Of a stretch of DNA of 64,000 nt, positions 8,769-17,574 are shown piece by piece. Position 1 is the stretch's first letter. Each line of letters opens with the position of its first letter. Position numbers and translations under genes: made by a program. The stretch comes from WTAW01 sp964406575 (lineage in GTDB: Bacteria > Acidobacteriota > Aminicenantia > Aminicenantales > Aminicenantaceae), in the NCBI GenBank assembly GCA_964406575.1, contig CAYOSH010000005.1, forward strand, positions 1 through 64,000, read 5' to 3'. Under the pieces are notes generated by a model. That model saw only the letters and a program-made list of their open reading frames with translations. It ran no database searches and was not told the DNA's origin.

Positions 8769-10916
8769 ATGAAAAAAAACATTTCTGTTATCAGTATGTT
8801 GATCCTTCTCCTGGCAGTGTCCCCATTAAACGCTCAGTGGGTGCGCACTTACGGGGGAAGGGATGATGACCGCGCGTACTCCATTCGCCAGACCAGCGAT
8901 GGAGGATACATTGTGGCGGGATACACCTATTCCTTTGGAGCAAAGGACAAAGATGCTTGGGTTTTCAAATTGAATGCTGCGGGAGCGATCGAGTGGCAAA
9001 AACGATATGGGGATGATGGGGATGATATCGCTCATTCGATCCGGCCAACGGATGATGAAGGGTATGTGGTTGCTGGATCGATCTATTTTGGAGGGATGGG
9101 TTTTTATCCGGATGATATATGGGTGTATAAGCTCGATTCTTCAGGAGATTTTGTGTGGCAGCAGTTTAATGGAGACGTGGACCCTCATAATCACTCAACT
9201 GAGGCGGCCTACTCTGTTTTCCCGACAAGTGATGGCGGATGCATCCTCGCCGGTGAAAGGCTGATCAGCTACGAGCCCCCCAGGGAGAACAGCTATAGAT
9301 TTGATGTTTTAAAAGTGGATGCCGAAGGGCTCGCCGAGTGGCAAAATTTTTATGGCGGCAGTGCCCGCGATGATAAGGCACGTTCTATTCAGGAGACCTC
9401 TGATGGAGGATACATCGTTGCCGGCTCCACAGAGTCTTATGGTGCCGGCGAGCAGGATTTCTGGGTCTTAAAGCTCGACGTGGCCGGGGAAAATGTCTGG
9501 CAAAAAACTTACGGTGGGGACCAAAATGACTATGCGGAATCGATCCAGCAGACGAGCGATGGGGGGTATATCGTTGCAGGTGTGACCGAATCGTTCGGCG
9601 TCGGGGCCACAGATTTCTGGTTGATCAAACTCGACAGTGCCGGTGATATCGAGTGGGAGAAAACCTATGGTGGAATTGCGAATGAGTATGCCCATTCCAT
9701 TTATCAGACAACAAATGGAGGATACATTGTCGTGGGTGCCACGCAGTCTTTTGGAGAGGGAGAGCTTGACATATTGGTTCTCAGGCTCAATCCGGATGGA
9801 GATATCAGGTGGCAGCGGACGTTTGGTGGCTCTTTTTACGAGAGCGCTTTCGAAGTACAGCAGACCAATGAAGGTGGATTTGTCGTTGTCGGTAACACAG
9901 ATTCATTCGGCGTAGGACACAGAGATGTCGTGGTGCTGAAGTTCGATGCCAATGGAAAAATCCGCAGCAAAGAAGGATTGGAAAATCCTGACGTGACCAC
10001 AAATCCTCACCCTTCTTGCGATGAATATTTAAATACTCCAAGAGTTTTAGTGACCGAGAGTGAAGCCATCATCACATCCACGCATTCAGGCGGAGGCGGA
10101 ATCTTTGAATGGGGAGAGACTTACATCATTCCTAGAAATACTTCAGCGCTCCCAAGTATCATCTGTTTGCAAGAAGATGATTTGGCCCTGAAGATATCGA
10201 CCACTCCCGGGGGAACAACTGACCCTGAACCTGGATTATATACCTATTCCTATAGAGATTCGGTGACAGTATGGGCTTATCCTCAGGAGAGCTATGAATT
10301 TGGCGGATGGACAGGAGATATCGCTGAATCGCAGAAATTTGATAATCCTATCGCGATAATTATGGACACGAGCAAGTCTATTAAAGCAAATTTTGGTCGT
10401 CAGTATATATTAACGTTGACTTCGAGTGCTTATGGGACGACAAGTCCATCTCCTGGGACTCATTCCTATGCTGATGGGACTGAGGTAACTATCGAGGCCA
10501 TTCCGGATACGAACTGCTGGTTTGTGAGATGGTCGGGCGATGTCCCATCTAGACAAAGAGATGAGAATCCAATCTTTATCAAGATGAATAGAGATAAGTC
10601 CATCAACGCTTATTTTGAGGCAGCCATCTATGCGCCTCAGGGATTTTCCGGTGAAAAAGTGCTCAATCAGTCTTTTTCTCAAGATCAATACATCAATATT
10701 TTGCGGTGGCGGAGAAATGCGAATAACAGGAATATTTCAAAATACAGAATATATGTGCTGGAAGGCGCGGATTTGAATTTGGTCGTGGAATTGGATGCGA
10801 ACACATTTGAATACTGGCACACGAATGTGGACGGAAATCAATCTTACACCTATGCTCTGGTTGCGGTGGATAATGAAAACAGGGAAGGCGAGAAAGCTTT
10901 CACGACAGTTCGTTAA
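8769..10916 (+). CDS. Exported propeller-like protein with InlB-type repeats
   Basis: A 715-residue protein with signal peptide (MKKNISV..., cleavage after LNAQ). Residues about 22-395 hold seven or so blades with the pattern WxxTYGG, DDxAxSIxQTSDGGYIVAG, SFGxGxxDxWVxKLDxxGxxxW, typical of secreted beta-propeller proteins. Two divergent InlB B-type repeats follow (about 472-545 and 546-620: TSPSPGTHSY, FVRWSGD, NPIFIKM, AYF). A C-terminal fibronectin III-like segment ends the protein. No cohesin or dockerin is visible. It has an AAGGAGCG ribosome binding site. Position between the cohesin lipoprotein and the barrel gene suggests a shared surface function, but binding partner and ligand are unknown. 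Confidence 0.75.
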   Translation: MKKNISVISMLILLLAVSPLNAQWVRTYGGRDDDRAYSIRQTSDGGYIVAGYTYSFGAKDKDAWVFKLNAAGAIEWQKRYGDDGDDIAHSIRPTDDEGYVVAGSIYFGGMGFYPDDIWVYKLDSSGDFVWQQFNGDVDPHNHSTEAAYSVFPTSDGGCILAGERLISYEPPRENSYRFDVLKVDAEGLAEWQNFYGGSARDDKARSIQETSDGGYIVAGSTESYGAGEQDFWVLKLDVAGENVWQKTYGGDQNDYAESIQQTSDGGYIVAGVTESFGVGATDFWLIKLDSAGDIEWEKTYGGIANEYAHSIYQTTNGGYIVVGATQSFGEGELDILVLRLNPDGDIRWQRTFGGSFYESAFEVQQTNEGGFVVVGNTDSFGVGHRDVVVLKFDANGKIRSKEGLENPDVTTNPHPSCDEYLNTPRVLVTESEAIITSTHSGGGGIFEWGETYIIPRNTSALPSIICLQEDDLALKISTTPGGTTDPEPGLYTYSYRDSVTVWAYPQESYEFGGWTGDIAESQKFDNPIAIIMDTSKSIKANFGRQYILTLTSSAYGTTSPSPGTHSYADGTEVTIEAIPDTNCWFVRWSGDVPSRQRDENPIFIKMNRDKSINAYFEAAIYAPQGFSGEKVLNQSFSQDQYINILRWRRNANNRNISKYRIYVLEGADLNLVVELDANTFEYWHTNVDGNQSYTYALVAVDNENREGEKAFTTVR

Positions 10917-10933
10917 GAGGGGAGAAGATAACA

Positions 10934-11485
10934 ATGAAAAAAGCAATATTCGTGATTATCGCTATCACAGTCCTTATGGGGCTATCGGCATCTGCGACGG
11001 ATTTTTTGTATGAATTCAAGGCACATTACTTTAATCCCACGGAACAGAGAAGCAAAGATATCTATGGTGGTGGATGGGCTTTCGGTGGCGAGTTTGATAT
11101 TGGAGTGTGGGAATCCCTTTACGTGTATCTCAGCGGCTCCTATTATTCACGGACGGGTGAATTGACATATACCCGAGAGGAGACCAAGCTAAAGATCATA
11201 CCATTAGCTGTTGGCGCAAAGTACCATTTCAATATCTCTGGCGGCCTGAATTTTTACGCGGGCGCAGGGCTGACTTATAACATTTTCAAGGAGATAAACC
11301 CCATCGGAGAAGCGAACAAGAACGGGATCGGTTTTGTGATCCATTCGGGGCTTCTTGCTTATGTTTTCGAAGGGTTGTTTCTCGATGGGTATGTCAACTA
11401 TTCTTACTGCAAGATGAAGCCGGCGAATGTGGATCTCAACATCGGTGGATTCGAATTTGGACTGGGAATAGGATACAGATTTTAG
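10934..11485 (+). CDS. Small outer-membrane beta-barrel protein
   Basis: A 183-residue protein with a signal peptide (cleavage near ASA-TDF). It has alternating amphipathic strands rich in Tyr/Gly and ends in GLGIGYRF, a terminal Phe as in BAM-dependent barrels. Its size and strand pattern fit an 8-stranded OmpW/OmpA-like barrel of the 'outer membrane beta-barrel' families. It starts 17 nt after the propeller protein with an AGAGGGGAG site, so the two are probably co-transcribed. This is evidence that the organism has an outer membrane. Confidence 0.75.
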   Translation: MKKAIFVIIAITVLMGLSASATDFLYEFKAHYFNPTEQRSKDIYGGGWAFGGEFDIGVWESLYVYLSGSYYSRTGELTYTREETKLKIIPLAVGAKYHFNISGGLNFYAGAGLTYNIFKEINPIGEANKNGIGFVIHSGLLAYVFEGLFLDGYVNYSYCKMKPANVDLNIGGFEFGLGIGYRF

Positions 11486-11524
11486 TTTAACCGCATTTTT
11501 CACTCATTAGAGCTAGGGGGAACG

Positions 11525-12181
11525 ATGAGTGCCAACATTATCACTCTGACTCGTGTGTTTTTGGCGATGGTGACGCTTGTTTTATTTCAGATGGGCTTTT
11601 ATTTTCGTGTGGCGGCATTGCCTCTGATGATATTCGTCTTCTACATGGATTCTCTGGATGGATATGTCGCTCGCAAACTGGGGATCGCCAGCGATTTTGG
11701 AGCGCTCTTTGACATCACCGGAGACCGGATCGTCGAGCATGTCTACTGGATCTTTTTCACGGCCCTGGGATTGGTCAGCTTTTGGGTGCCGATCATCTTC
11801 ATCAGCCGCAGTTTTCTCGTCGACACGGTAAGAAGCATGGCGTTCAGCAGGGAAGGGAAGACGCCATTCGGGGAAAAGAGCATGATGCGTTCAAAATTCA
11901 CTCTCTTCCTCACTTCGGGCAGGTTTATGCGCGCGATTTATGGTTTTATGAAGCTTTTCACGTTTGCTCTGCTCGGGGCCATTCTTGTGTTAGAGGCGGA
12001 TTCTGGTCAGATCAGCCGGTATTTATCCCAGAATTTCCAAGCAGGCCTTGCGCTGTTCGCGCAGATCTGTGTCTGGATCACAACCGCCCTCTGCATCATC
12101 CGGGGCCTGCCTGTCTTATGGGATGGCCGGTTCTATCTTTTCGATAAATACTTCCCGCGAGAGCTTAAAGACGCGGGTTAA
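11525..12181 (+). CDS. CDP-alcohol phosphatidyltransferase family protein
   Basis: A 218-residue membrane enzyme. The family signature D-x2-D-G-x2-A-R-x8-G-x3-D-x3-D is complete: D42, D45, G46, A49, R50, G59, D63 and D67. Hydrophobic segments lie before and after it. Family members transfer the phosphoalcohol of a CDP-alcohol to a second alcohol in phospholipid synthesis, for example in PgsA. The substrate cannot be read from the motif. It starts 39 nt after the barrel gene with a TAGGGGGAA site, so it could be the last gene of that transcript. Confidence 0.8.
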   Translation: MSANIITLTRVFLAMVTLVLFQMGFYFRVAALPLMIFVFYMDSLDGYVARKLGIASDFGALFDITGDRIVEHVYWIFFTALGLVSFWVPIIFISRSFLVDTVRSMAFSREGKTPFGEKSMMRSKFTLFLTSGRFMRAIYGFMKLFTFALLGAILVLEADSGQISRYLSQNFQAGLALFAQICVWITTALCIIRGLPVLWDGRFYLFDKYFPRELKDAG

Positions 12182-12237
12182 TCCTTATTATCGGTCCGTT
12201 TGAGAAACAGAAACCATATAGGTCCGTTCCAAAACAC

Positions 12238-12330
12238 GGTCAGCTCGGGGAGCTGACCCTACAAGCTGAAAAGGGGACAGTCCCTTTTTTCGATCACCCC
12301 TGGAAAAAGGGGACTGTCACCTTTTTCTCC
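12238..12330. repeat. Dispersed palindromes (GGTCAGCTC / GAGCTGACC and GGGGACAGTCCC types)
   Basis: A perfect 9-bp inverted repeat, GGTCAGCTC-N3-GAGCTGACC, spans 12238-12258 and is followed by CTACA. Two copies of a second motif (AAAAGGGGACAGTCCCTTTT and AAAAAGGGGACTGTCACC) follow. The same motifs recur at 58418-58490, 59027-59229 and 62328-62510, always between genes. Confidence 0.75.
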
Positions 12331-12404
12331 CTTTTCTGTGGATTGACCATGTGGTTTTCGTGTGCCATAATAATTATCTATTCCTAAAAGGAGAGATGAG
12401 GGTC

Positions 12405-14276
12405 ATGAAAAAATTTTCCAAAATTTTCTCCGTTATATTGCTCGTGGGATTTCTGCCGTATTTCCTTCATGCTGCAGATACCTATGAAAGGGGGCTGGAA
12501 AGCCTTGACCTTATGGCTTACAGCCAGGCGCTCGAGCATTTTCAGACAGCCCTATCCGAGAATCCGAACAAAGAGGATATCCGGGTCAGTATGGCGTATG
12601 CCTATTTGCGGATGAAAAGGCTCAACGATGCTCTCCGGGTTCTCCAGGAAGAGCGCTTTCTGTTCCCGAATTCTCTGAATGCCCGGGTGATGCTGGCGTA
12701 TGTGTATTTCCTTCAGGACAAAAAAAATGACGCTGTTGAGACCTGCCAGGACTATAATAACGTATTCCTCGATGAGATAAGAAAAGAGACGAAGATCGAA
12801 AAAATTGAGCAGGACGCCTCGAAAAAGAAGGAGGAGGCGGAGAATCAAGCCACAGGTTTTGAGCCCCTGGATTATCTGGTCGCCAGGGTGTACGGCAGGG
12901 AACGGCCTCTAAAGGCTGAGGGGAAAAAAGATAAAGAGAAAGCTGAGGAAGCTGTGGAAGACCTGCTCAAAAAGAATCCAAACTTGGGGCTTCCTTATTT
13001 TGTGCTTGGCTTGATCCGAAAGGATTCTGGCGATCTGGAAAGTGCAGCGGAGAATTTTGACATGGCGCTTGCGGCTGGCTATGATCCGGTTCTCTGTCAT
13101 TGTCAGCTCATCGACCTTGAATTTCAAAAGGAGGATTGGCTCTCCGGATTAATGATGGCCAGAAAAGCCCTGGAAAGTGTCGGGCCCCGTGCCCAATTTT
13201 ATATGATGAAAGGGTTTGCCAACAATAAACTCACAGAGACAGAGGATGCGATCCAGAGTTACATGGATGCCCTCATGCGACAGCCCTATCTTGTCGAAAC
13301 ACGAAAAAACCTGGCCAGGATCCTCCTCAGCAAGAATGAATTCGATAAGGCCACAGCCCTTCTTCAGGAAGCAGTCCGGATGGATCCTATCGATTTTGAT
13401 GCAAAATACCTGCTCGAGCAGGCCCTCAAGAAGAGGCATTGGACAGAAGCTGCGCCTCCGCCGGAGTTAACGAAAAATTTCGTGGATGAGGGAGAACTCA
13501 AATACACCTATGTGTTTCACACAAAACCCGAATCGTGTTCACGCATAGTCAATGATTATTCCCTCCAGCTCCTCAAAAATGGCCAATTGGCGCACGCATC
13601 CAGTTGGCTGAGCAATTTTCTCGACGTCTGTGATGATTCCGCCAGACTGAACTACAACCTCGCCCAGCTCTACAATGCGCAGGAGATCCTGGGAAAAGCG
13701 CTCAAACATGCATGGAGGGCTGCTGAGATCGAGCCCAGTTATAGAGATGCCTATGACCTGATCGGTAACATATTTTTTAAGCTTCAAGATTTCGAAAGTT
13801 CCCTCCAGGCCTATCGGGAGGTCATCAAGCTCGATTCCAAAGACGCTCTGGCCCACTACAACATCGGATTGGTCTATCAGTCCATGAAGGATGTCGATCA
13901 GGCTGAGGAGAATTTCAAGGAAGCGATCAAAAGAGACAAGGGAGCAAAAAAACCTGAAGTCCCGAAGGGCGCCTCCTCCGATGACCTCGCCTATTCGTTA
14001 ACCATCAGAGCCACACCTGTGACTTTTGATTCTCATAAGTCCCTGGGAGAGATCTATTTCAATAAAAAGATGTTGGAGAAAGCGCTCGAGGAGTACGAAC
14101 AAGCCATCGAGTGGGTGCCGGATGACCCGGAATCCCATTACTGGATAGGGAAGCTCCAATCCGATCTGGGAAATAAGTCGGAAGCGATCACCCATTTGGA
14201 AAGGTGTGTCTATTTGGGAGGCTCCAAAGAGAAAGAAGCCAGAGAGCTGCTCGAAAAGCTGAAAAACCCAAATTGA
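12405..14276 (+). CDS. Exported TPR protein
   Basis: About 623 residues from the preferred start at ATG 12405 (AAAGGAGAG at 12387-12395); ATG 12396 is possible. Signal peptide MKKFSKIFSVILLVGFLPYFLHA. Tetratricopeptide repeats run through the rest, with clear units around ALEHFQTALSENPN, AIQSYMDALMRQP, ALKHAWRAAEIEP, SLQAYREVIKLDS and ALEEYEQAIEWVP. A charged Lys/Glu-rich coil lies in the middle (about 135-165). No catalytic domain is seen. It is probably a periplasmic scaffold for protein assembly. The gene is alone between a repeat cluster and the tldD regulatory region. Confidence 0.8.
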   Translation: MKKFSKIFSVILLVGFLPYFLHAADTYERGLESLDLMAYSQALEHFQTALSENPNKEDIRVSMAYAYLRMKRLNDALRVLQEERFLFPNSLNARVMLAYVYFLQDKKNDAVETCQDYNNVFLDEIRKETKIEKIEQDASKKKEEAENQATGFEPLDYLVARVYGRERPLKAEGKKDKEKAEEAVEDLLKKNPNLGLPYFVLGLIRKDSGDLESAAENFDMALAAGYDPVLCHCQLIDLEFQKEDWLSGLMMARKALESVGPRAQFYMMKGFANNKLTETEDAIQSYMDALMRQPYLVETRKNLARILLSKNEFDKATALLQEAVRMDPIDFDAKYLLEQALKKRHWTEAAPPPELTKNFVDEGELKYTYVFHTKPESCSRIVNDYSLQLLKNGQLAHASSWLSNFLDVCDDSARLNYNLAQLYNAQEILGKALKHAWRAAEIEPSYRDAYDLIGNIFFKLQDFESSLQAYREVIKLDSKDALAHYNIGLVYQSMKDVDQAEENFKEAIKRDKGAKKPEVPKGASSDDLAYSLTIRATPVTFDSHKSLGEIYFNKKMLEKALEEYEQAIEWVPDDPESHYWIGKLQSDLGNKSEAITHLERCVYLGGSKEKEARELLEKLKNPN

Positions 14277-14324
14277 CCGTATTTTTTTCTTTTTTGAAAC
14301 CAAAACCGCAAATATTGCGTAATA

Positions 14325-14349
14325 GTCTATATACAACGTCTATATACAA
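14325..14349 (+). promoter_or_regulatory. Tandem 12-bp repeats upstream of tldD
   Basis: GTCTATATACAA occurs at 14325-14336 and again at 14338-14349 (13-bp period). A related GACTATATATACATT lies at about 14393-14407, just before the tldD ribosome binding site. Such spacing could be a repressor or activator site or an AT-rich promoter; no regulator is known. Confidence 0.35.
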
Positions 14350-14431
14350 TGTGCCGTCATCTACGTAGTGGTTTATTTATCTGCTACATAGGGACTATAT
14401 ATACATTGAAAAAATATCGAAGGAGGGCTTT

Positions 14432-15961
14432 ATGAAAAAGATTTCTAGACGCACGTTTATAAAAACCACAACACAGGCGTCTGTAGCGGCAGCTGTTATG
14501 ACTTCGATGCCTTGGAGCTGTTCTCGCATCGCCCAATCGGAGCCCGGCTATTTCGGGTCCGAATTCGGGATCACGGATAAGCTCTGCCGGAAGGTCCTTG
14601 CTGAGGCCTTGTCTAAGGGCGGCGATTTTGCCGACCTATACTTTGAGCACACCATCGGCAACTGGCTCCTGCTCGAGGACGGCAAAGTCAACAGGGCATA
14701 CAGCGATGTGGCGCTCGGTGTGGGAATCCGCACAGTCAAGGGCGATCAGGTCGGCTATGGATTCACACAGGATCTGACGGAGAGTTCCATGTTGGCGGCC
14801 GCGGCAACGGCGGCAACCATTGCGGATGCCGGCCCGACAAAGTGCGAAGACAGATTCACAACGCCGCAGCTAGGGAACTACTACCCGTTGGAAACCCTGC
14901 TGACGTCCATTCCCCTCGAGTCCAAGCTGCCGCTCGTCCAGACCGTCAACGACAAATGTTTTGCACTGTCGCCTATGGTTGTCAAAGTCAGCGCGGGATT
15001 CCATGACGAGCAGAAACGCATCCTCATTGTCACCAGCGATGGGACAAAAGCCGAAGATCTCCGGCCCAGAAATTATCTTTATGCAAATGTCGTTGCGGAG
15101 AAGGATGGGAGGCGCGAGAGGGCCGGTTGGAATCTGGGTGGACGGAAGGATTTTTCCTTTTACACTCCGGCCGTCGTGGACGAAATTGCCCAGATGTCTG
15201 TCGACCGTGTGCTCGTTCTTTTCGATGCGGTTCAGGCTCCGGCCGGGGAGCTGCCTGTGGTCCTGGGTCCCGGGGTCACGGGGGTCTTGCTCCACGAGGC
15301 CATAGGGCACGGGATGGAGGCTGACTTCAACCGCAAGAACCAATCGACATACAGCACCCTGCTCGGGAAACAGGTTGCCGAGCCTTTTGTGAACATCGTG
15401 GACGATGCAACGATGCCATGTCTGTCCGGGTCGCTCAACATCGATGACGAAGGCACGCCAGGGCAGAAAACATTTCTCGTGGAGAATGGGATCCTGACCA
15501 GCTACATGCACGACAAGATCTCTGCGCGGTACTATAAGCTGAAATCCACAGGCAATGGCCGTAGAGAGAGCTATCAGCACTATATCCAGCCCCGGATGAG
15601 AAACACCTACATGCTGGCCGGGCCCGCTTCCAAAGAGGATGTGATCAAGAGCGTGGACAAAGGCATTTATGTGCAGGATGTGAGCAATGGCCAGGTGAAG
15701 ATCGGCGAAGGCGATTTTGCCTTTTATGTCTCTCAAGGACGGATGATCGAGAACGGAAAACTCACTGCGCCCATCAAGGATATGAACATCATGGGCAATG
15801 GCCCGAAGATGCTGCGGAACATCACTATGCTGGCGGATGATTTCGAGATGTCCAAAGGCGGAGGCGGAGCTTGCGGAAAAGGTGGGCAGGCCGTGCCCTG
15901 CGGCTTCGGCCAGCCAACCTGTTTGGTGAAATCGTTGACTGTCGGTGGAAGACAGGCATAA
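14432..15961 (+). CDS. tldD: Tat-exported TldD-type metalloprotease
   Basis: A 509-residue TldD homologue. The zinc motif HEAIGH is at residues 288-293, followed by GMEADF and later GDFAFYVSQG and GGGGACGKGGQAVPCGFGQPTC, all characteristic of TldD. Unusually, the N terminus is a twin-arginine signal: KISRRTFIK, then an Ala-rich hydrophobic stretch, so the enzyme should be exported folded with its zinc. Cytoplasmic TldD of E. coli has no such signal. It is followed 16 nt later by the TldE partner; TldD/TldE form a complex that cleaves unfolded or modified peptides. The ribosome binding site is GAAGGAGGG. Confidence 0.9.
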   Translation: MKKISRRTFIKTTTQASVAAAVMTSMPWSCSRIAQSEPGYFGSEFGITDKLCRKVLAEALSKGGDFADLYFEHTIGNWLLLEDGKVNRAYSDVALGVGIRTVKGDQVGYGFTQDLTESSMLAAAATAATIADAGPTKCEDRFTTPQLGNYYPLETLLTSIPLESKLPLVQTVNDKCFALSPMVVKVSAGFHDEQKRILIVTSDGTKAEDLRPRNYLYANVVAEKDGRRERAGWNLGGRKDFSFYTPAVVDEIAQMSVDRVLVLFDAVQAPAGELPVVLGPGVTGVLLHEAIGHGMEADFNRKNQSTYSTLLGKQVAEPFVNIVDDATMPCLSGSLNIDDEGTPGQKTFLVENGILTSYMHDKISARYYKLKSTGNGRRESYQHYIQPRMRNTYMLAGPASKEDVIKSVDKGIYVQDVSNGQVKIGEGDFAFYVSQGRMIENGKLTAPIKDMNIMGNGPKMLRNITMLADDFEMSKGGGGACGKGGQAVPCGFGQPTCLVKSLTVGGRQA

Positions 15962-15977
15962 GGAGAGGAGAAGAACA

Positions 15978-17300
15978 ATGAACAAAGACATGTATGATTT
16001 GGCCGCAGCATCGATCAAGGCTGCAAAATCAGCCGGAGCGAATGAATGTCGGGTGGGGATAAACACCCAACGGCAAGTCGAGGTCAGTTATCGTGAGCAT
16101 AAACCTGAAACGATCAAGGAAGCGTCGACAAAGGATCTGTTTGTCGAAATATTCGTGGACAACCGCTACTCGAGCCAGAGCACTTCCGACCTGCGCAAGG
16201 ATGCCCTCACGGACTTCATCACAAAAGCTGTTGCCACGACAAAACTTCTGGCAGAGGACCCTTTCCGCACTCTACCCGATCCGAAATACTATGAAGGCAG
16301 GCAAGAGCTGGATCTAGGCACAGTGGACTCCGCGCATGCCCAATTCACTCCTGAAGCGAGGCACGAAATGGTAAAGGCCATCGAGAACGCCTGTTTTTCA
16401 AATGGAGGGGACAAGGTCATATCCGTCACAGCGAGCGAGCAGGACTATCATGTGGAAGGCCTCCTCATGGCCAGCAACGGTTTTGAAGGCTCGGAAGCCA
16501 TGACTGTTTATGTGGCAGGTGCTGAGATGACAGTCCAGGATGAGGGGGACCGCAGGCCCGAGGGCAATAATTATGTGGTCTCGACTTCCAAGAAACAGAT
16601 GCCCTCTCCTGAAGAGATCGGTTCAGGCGCTGCCCAACGAACCCTCGACCTCCTCGGCGGGAAAAAGATCAAAACAGAGACACTGCCCATCATCCTCGAG
16701 AACCGCAATGTCCCCAGGCTGCTCGGCGGATTTCTTGTCGCAATGTTCGGAAGCAGTATCCAGCAGAAACGGTCTTTCCTTGCGGATAAAAAGGGACAGA
16801 AGGTCGGGAGCGAGCACTTTACACTCATCGATGATCCCTTCGTAAAGGGCGGTTTGGGCAGCACCACATTCGACAATGATGGATTCGCCACAAAGAAAAG
16901 AGTGATGGTCGATAAGGGCGTGTTGAAGGAATTTTATGTGGATTGGTACTACAGCCGGAAGCTGGGCTGGGAGCCGACCACCAGAGGCCCTTCGAACCTC
17001 ATCATCCCCCCGGGACAACGATCGGTCAAAGAGATCATGAAAGACCTCGGGAGGGGGATCTTTATCACAGGATTTATCGGAGGAAATTCCAATTCGACGA
17101 CCGGAGATGCCTCGATCGGGATCATCGGACATCTTTTCGAGAATGGAGAATTTGTCCAAGCAATTTCTGAGATGAACATCTCTGACAACCACCTCAAGTT
17201 CTGGCAAAGGCTCGCTGAAGTGGCCAACGACCCGTGGGTCTACTCTGGCCAGCGCACACCAAGTCTTGTTTTCACAGATGTCGTCGTCTCCGGTGTGTAG
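15978..17300 (+). CDS. tldE: TldE/PmbA-type partner subunit
   Basis: About 440 residues from ATG 15978, which has AGGAGAGGAG just upstream; the frame is open 33 nt further up, inside the tldD end. Typical PmbA/TldE segments are seen: VEVSYREHKPETIKE, LFVEIFVDNRYSSQSTSD, GGFLVAMFGSSIQQKRSF and FIGGNSNSTTGDASIGI. Family members lack the HExxxH zinc motif, as here. No export signal is visible at this start, unlike TldD. The extent of partner export is therefore unclear: it could ride with TldD through Tat, or the pair could be mislocalised in this reading. Confidence 0.88.
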   Translation: MNKDMYDLAAASIKAAKSAGANECRVGINTQRQVEVSYREHKPETIKEASTKDLFVEIFVDNRYSSQSTSDLRKDALTDFITKAVATTKLLAEDPFRTLPDPKYYEGRQELDLGTVDSAHAQFTPEARHEMVKAIENACFSNGGDKVISVTASEQDYHVEGLLMASNGFEGSEAMTVYVAGAEMTVQDEGDRRPEGNNYVVSTSKKQMPSPEEIGSGAAQRTLDLLGGKKIKTETLPIILENRNVPRLLGGFLVAMFGSSIQQKRSFLADKKGQKVGSEHFTLIDDPFVKGGLGSTTFDNDGFATKKRVMVDKGVLKEFYVDWYYSRKLGWEPTTRGPSNLIIPPGQRSVKEIMKDLGRGIFITGFIGGNSNSTTGDASIGIIGHLFENGEFVQAISEMNISDNHLKFWQRLAEVANDPWVYSGQRTPSLVFTDVVVSGV

Positions 17301-17574
17301 ATGTAGAAATATCGTCATAAGGATGGGTCTCTTCCCCGAACAGAGCGTGCATTTGATTTAAATTGAGTCACCCACACGGGAAAAAGTCTACCCCGCTCAC
17401 ATAAGTTGATATTTCTGCATTTTTTTTGTTCCAACCCTTTACAGCAATATCGGCAATTTGTATGATTATATGGATTTAGACCAAGGAAACATGAAAAGCA
17501 ATTGAGAGGAAGGATTATTTCAAGATCCTGGAGAAATTATTGCAGAAGAAGAGTACAACCGAGAGTATACCGCA

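Noticed and set aside
14870..16066. 398-codon minus-strand frame opposite tldD
   Set aside because: Antisense to TldD, whose motifs are complete in the plus frame.
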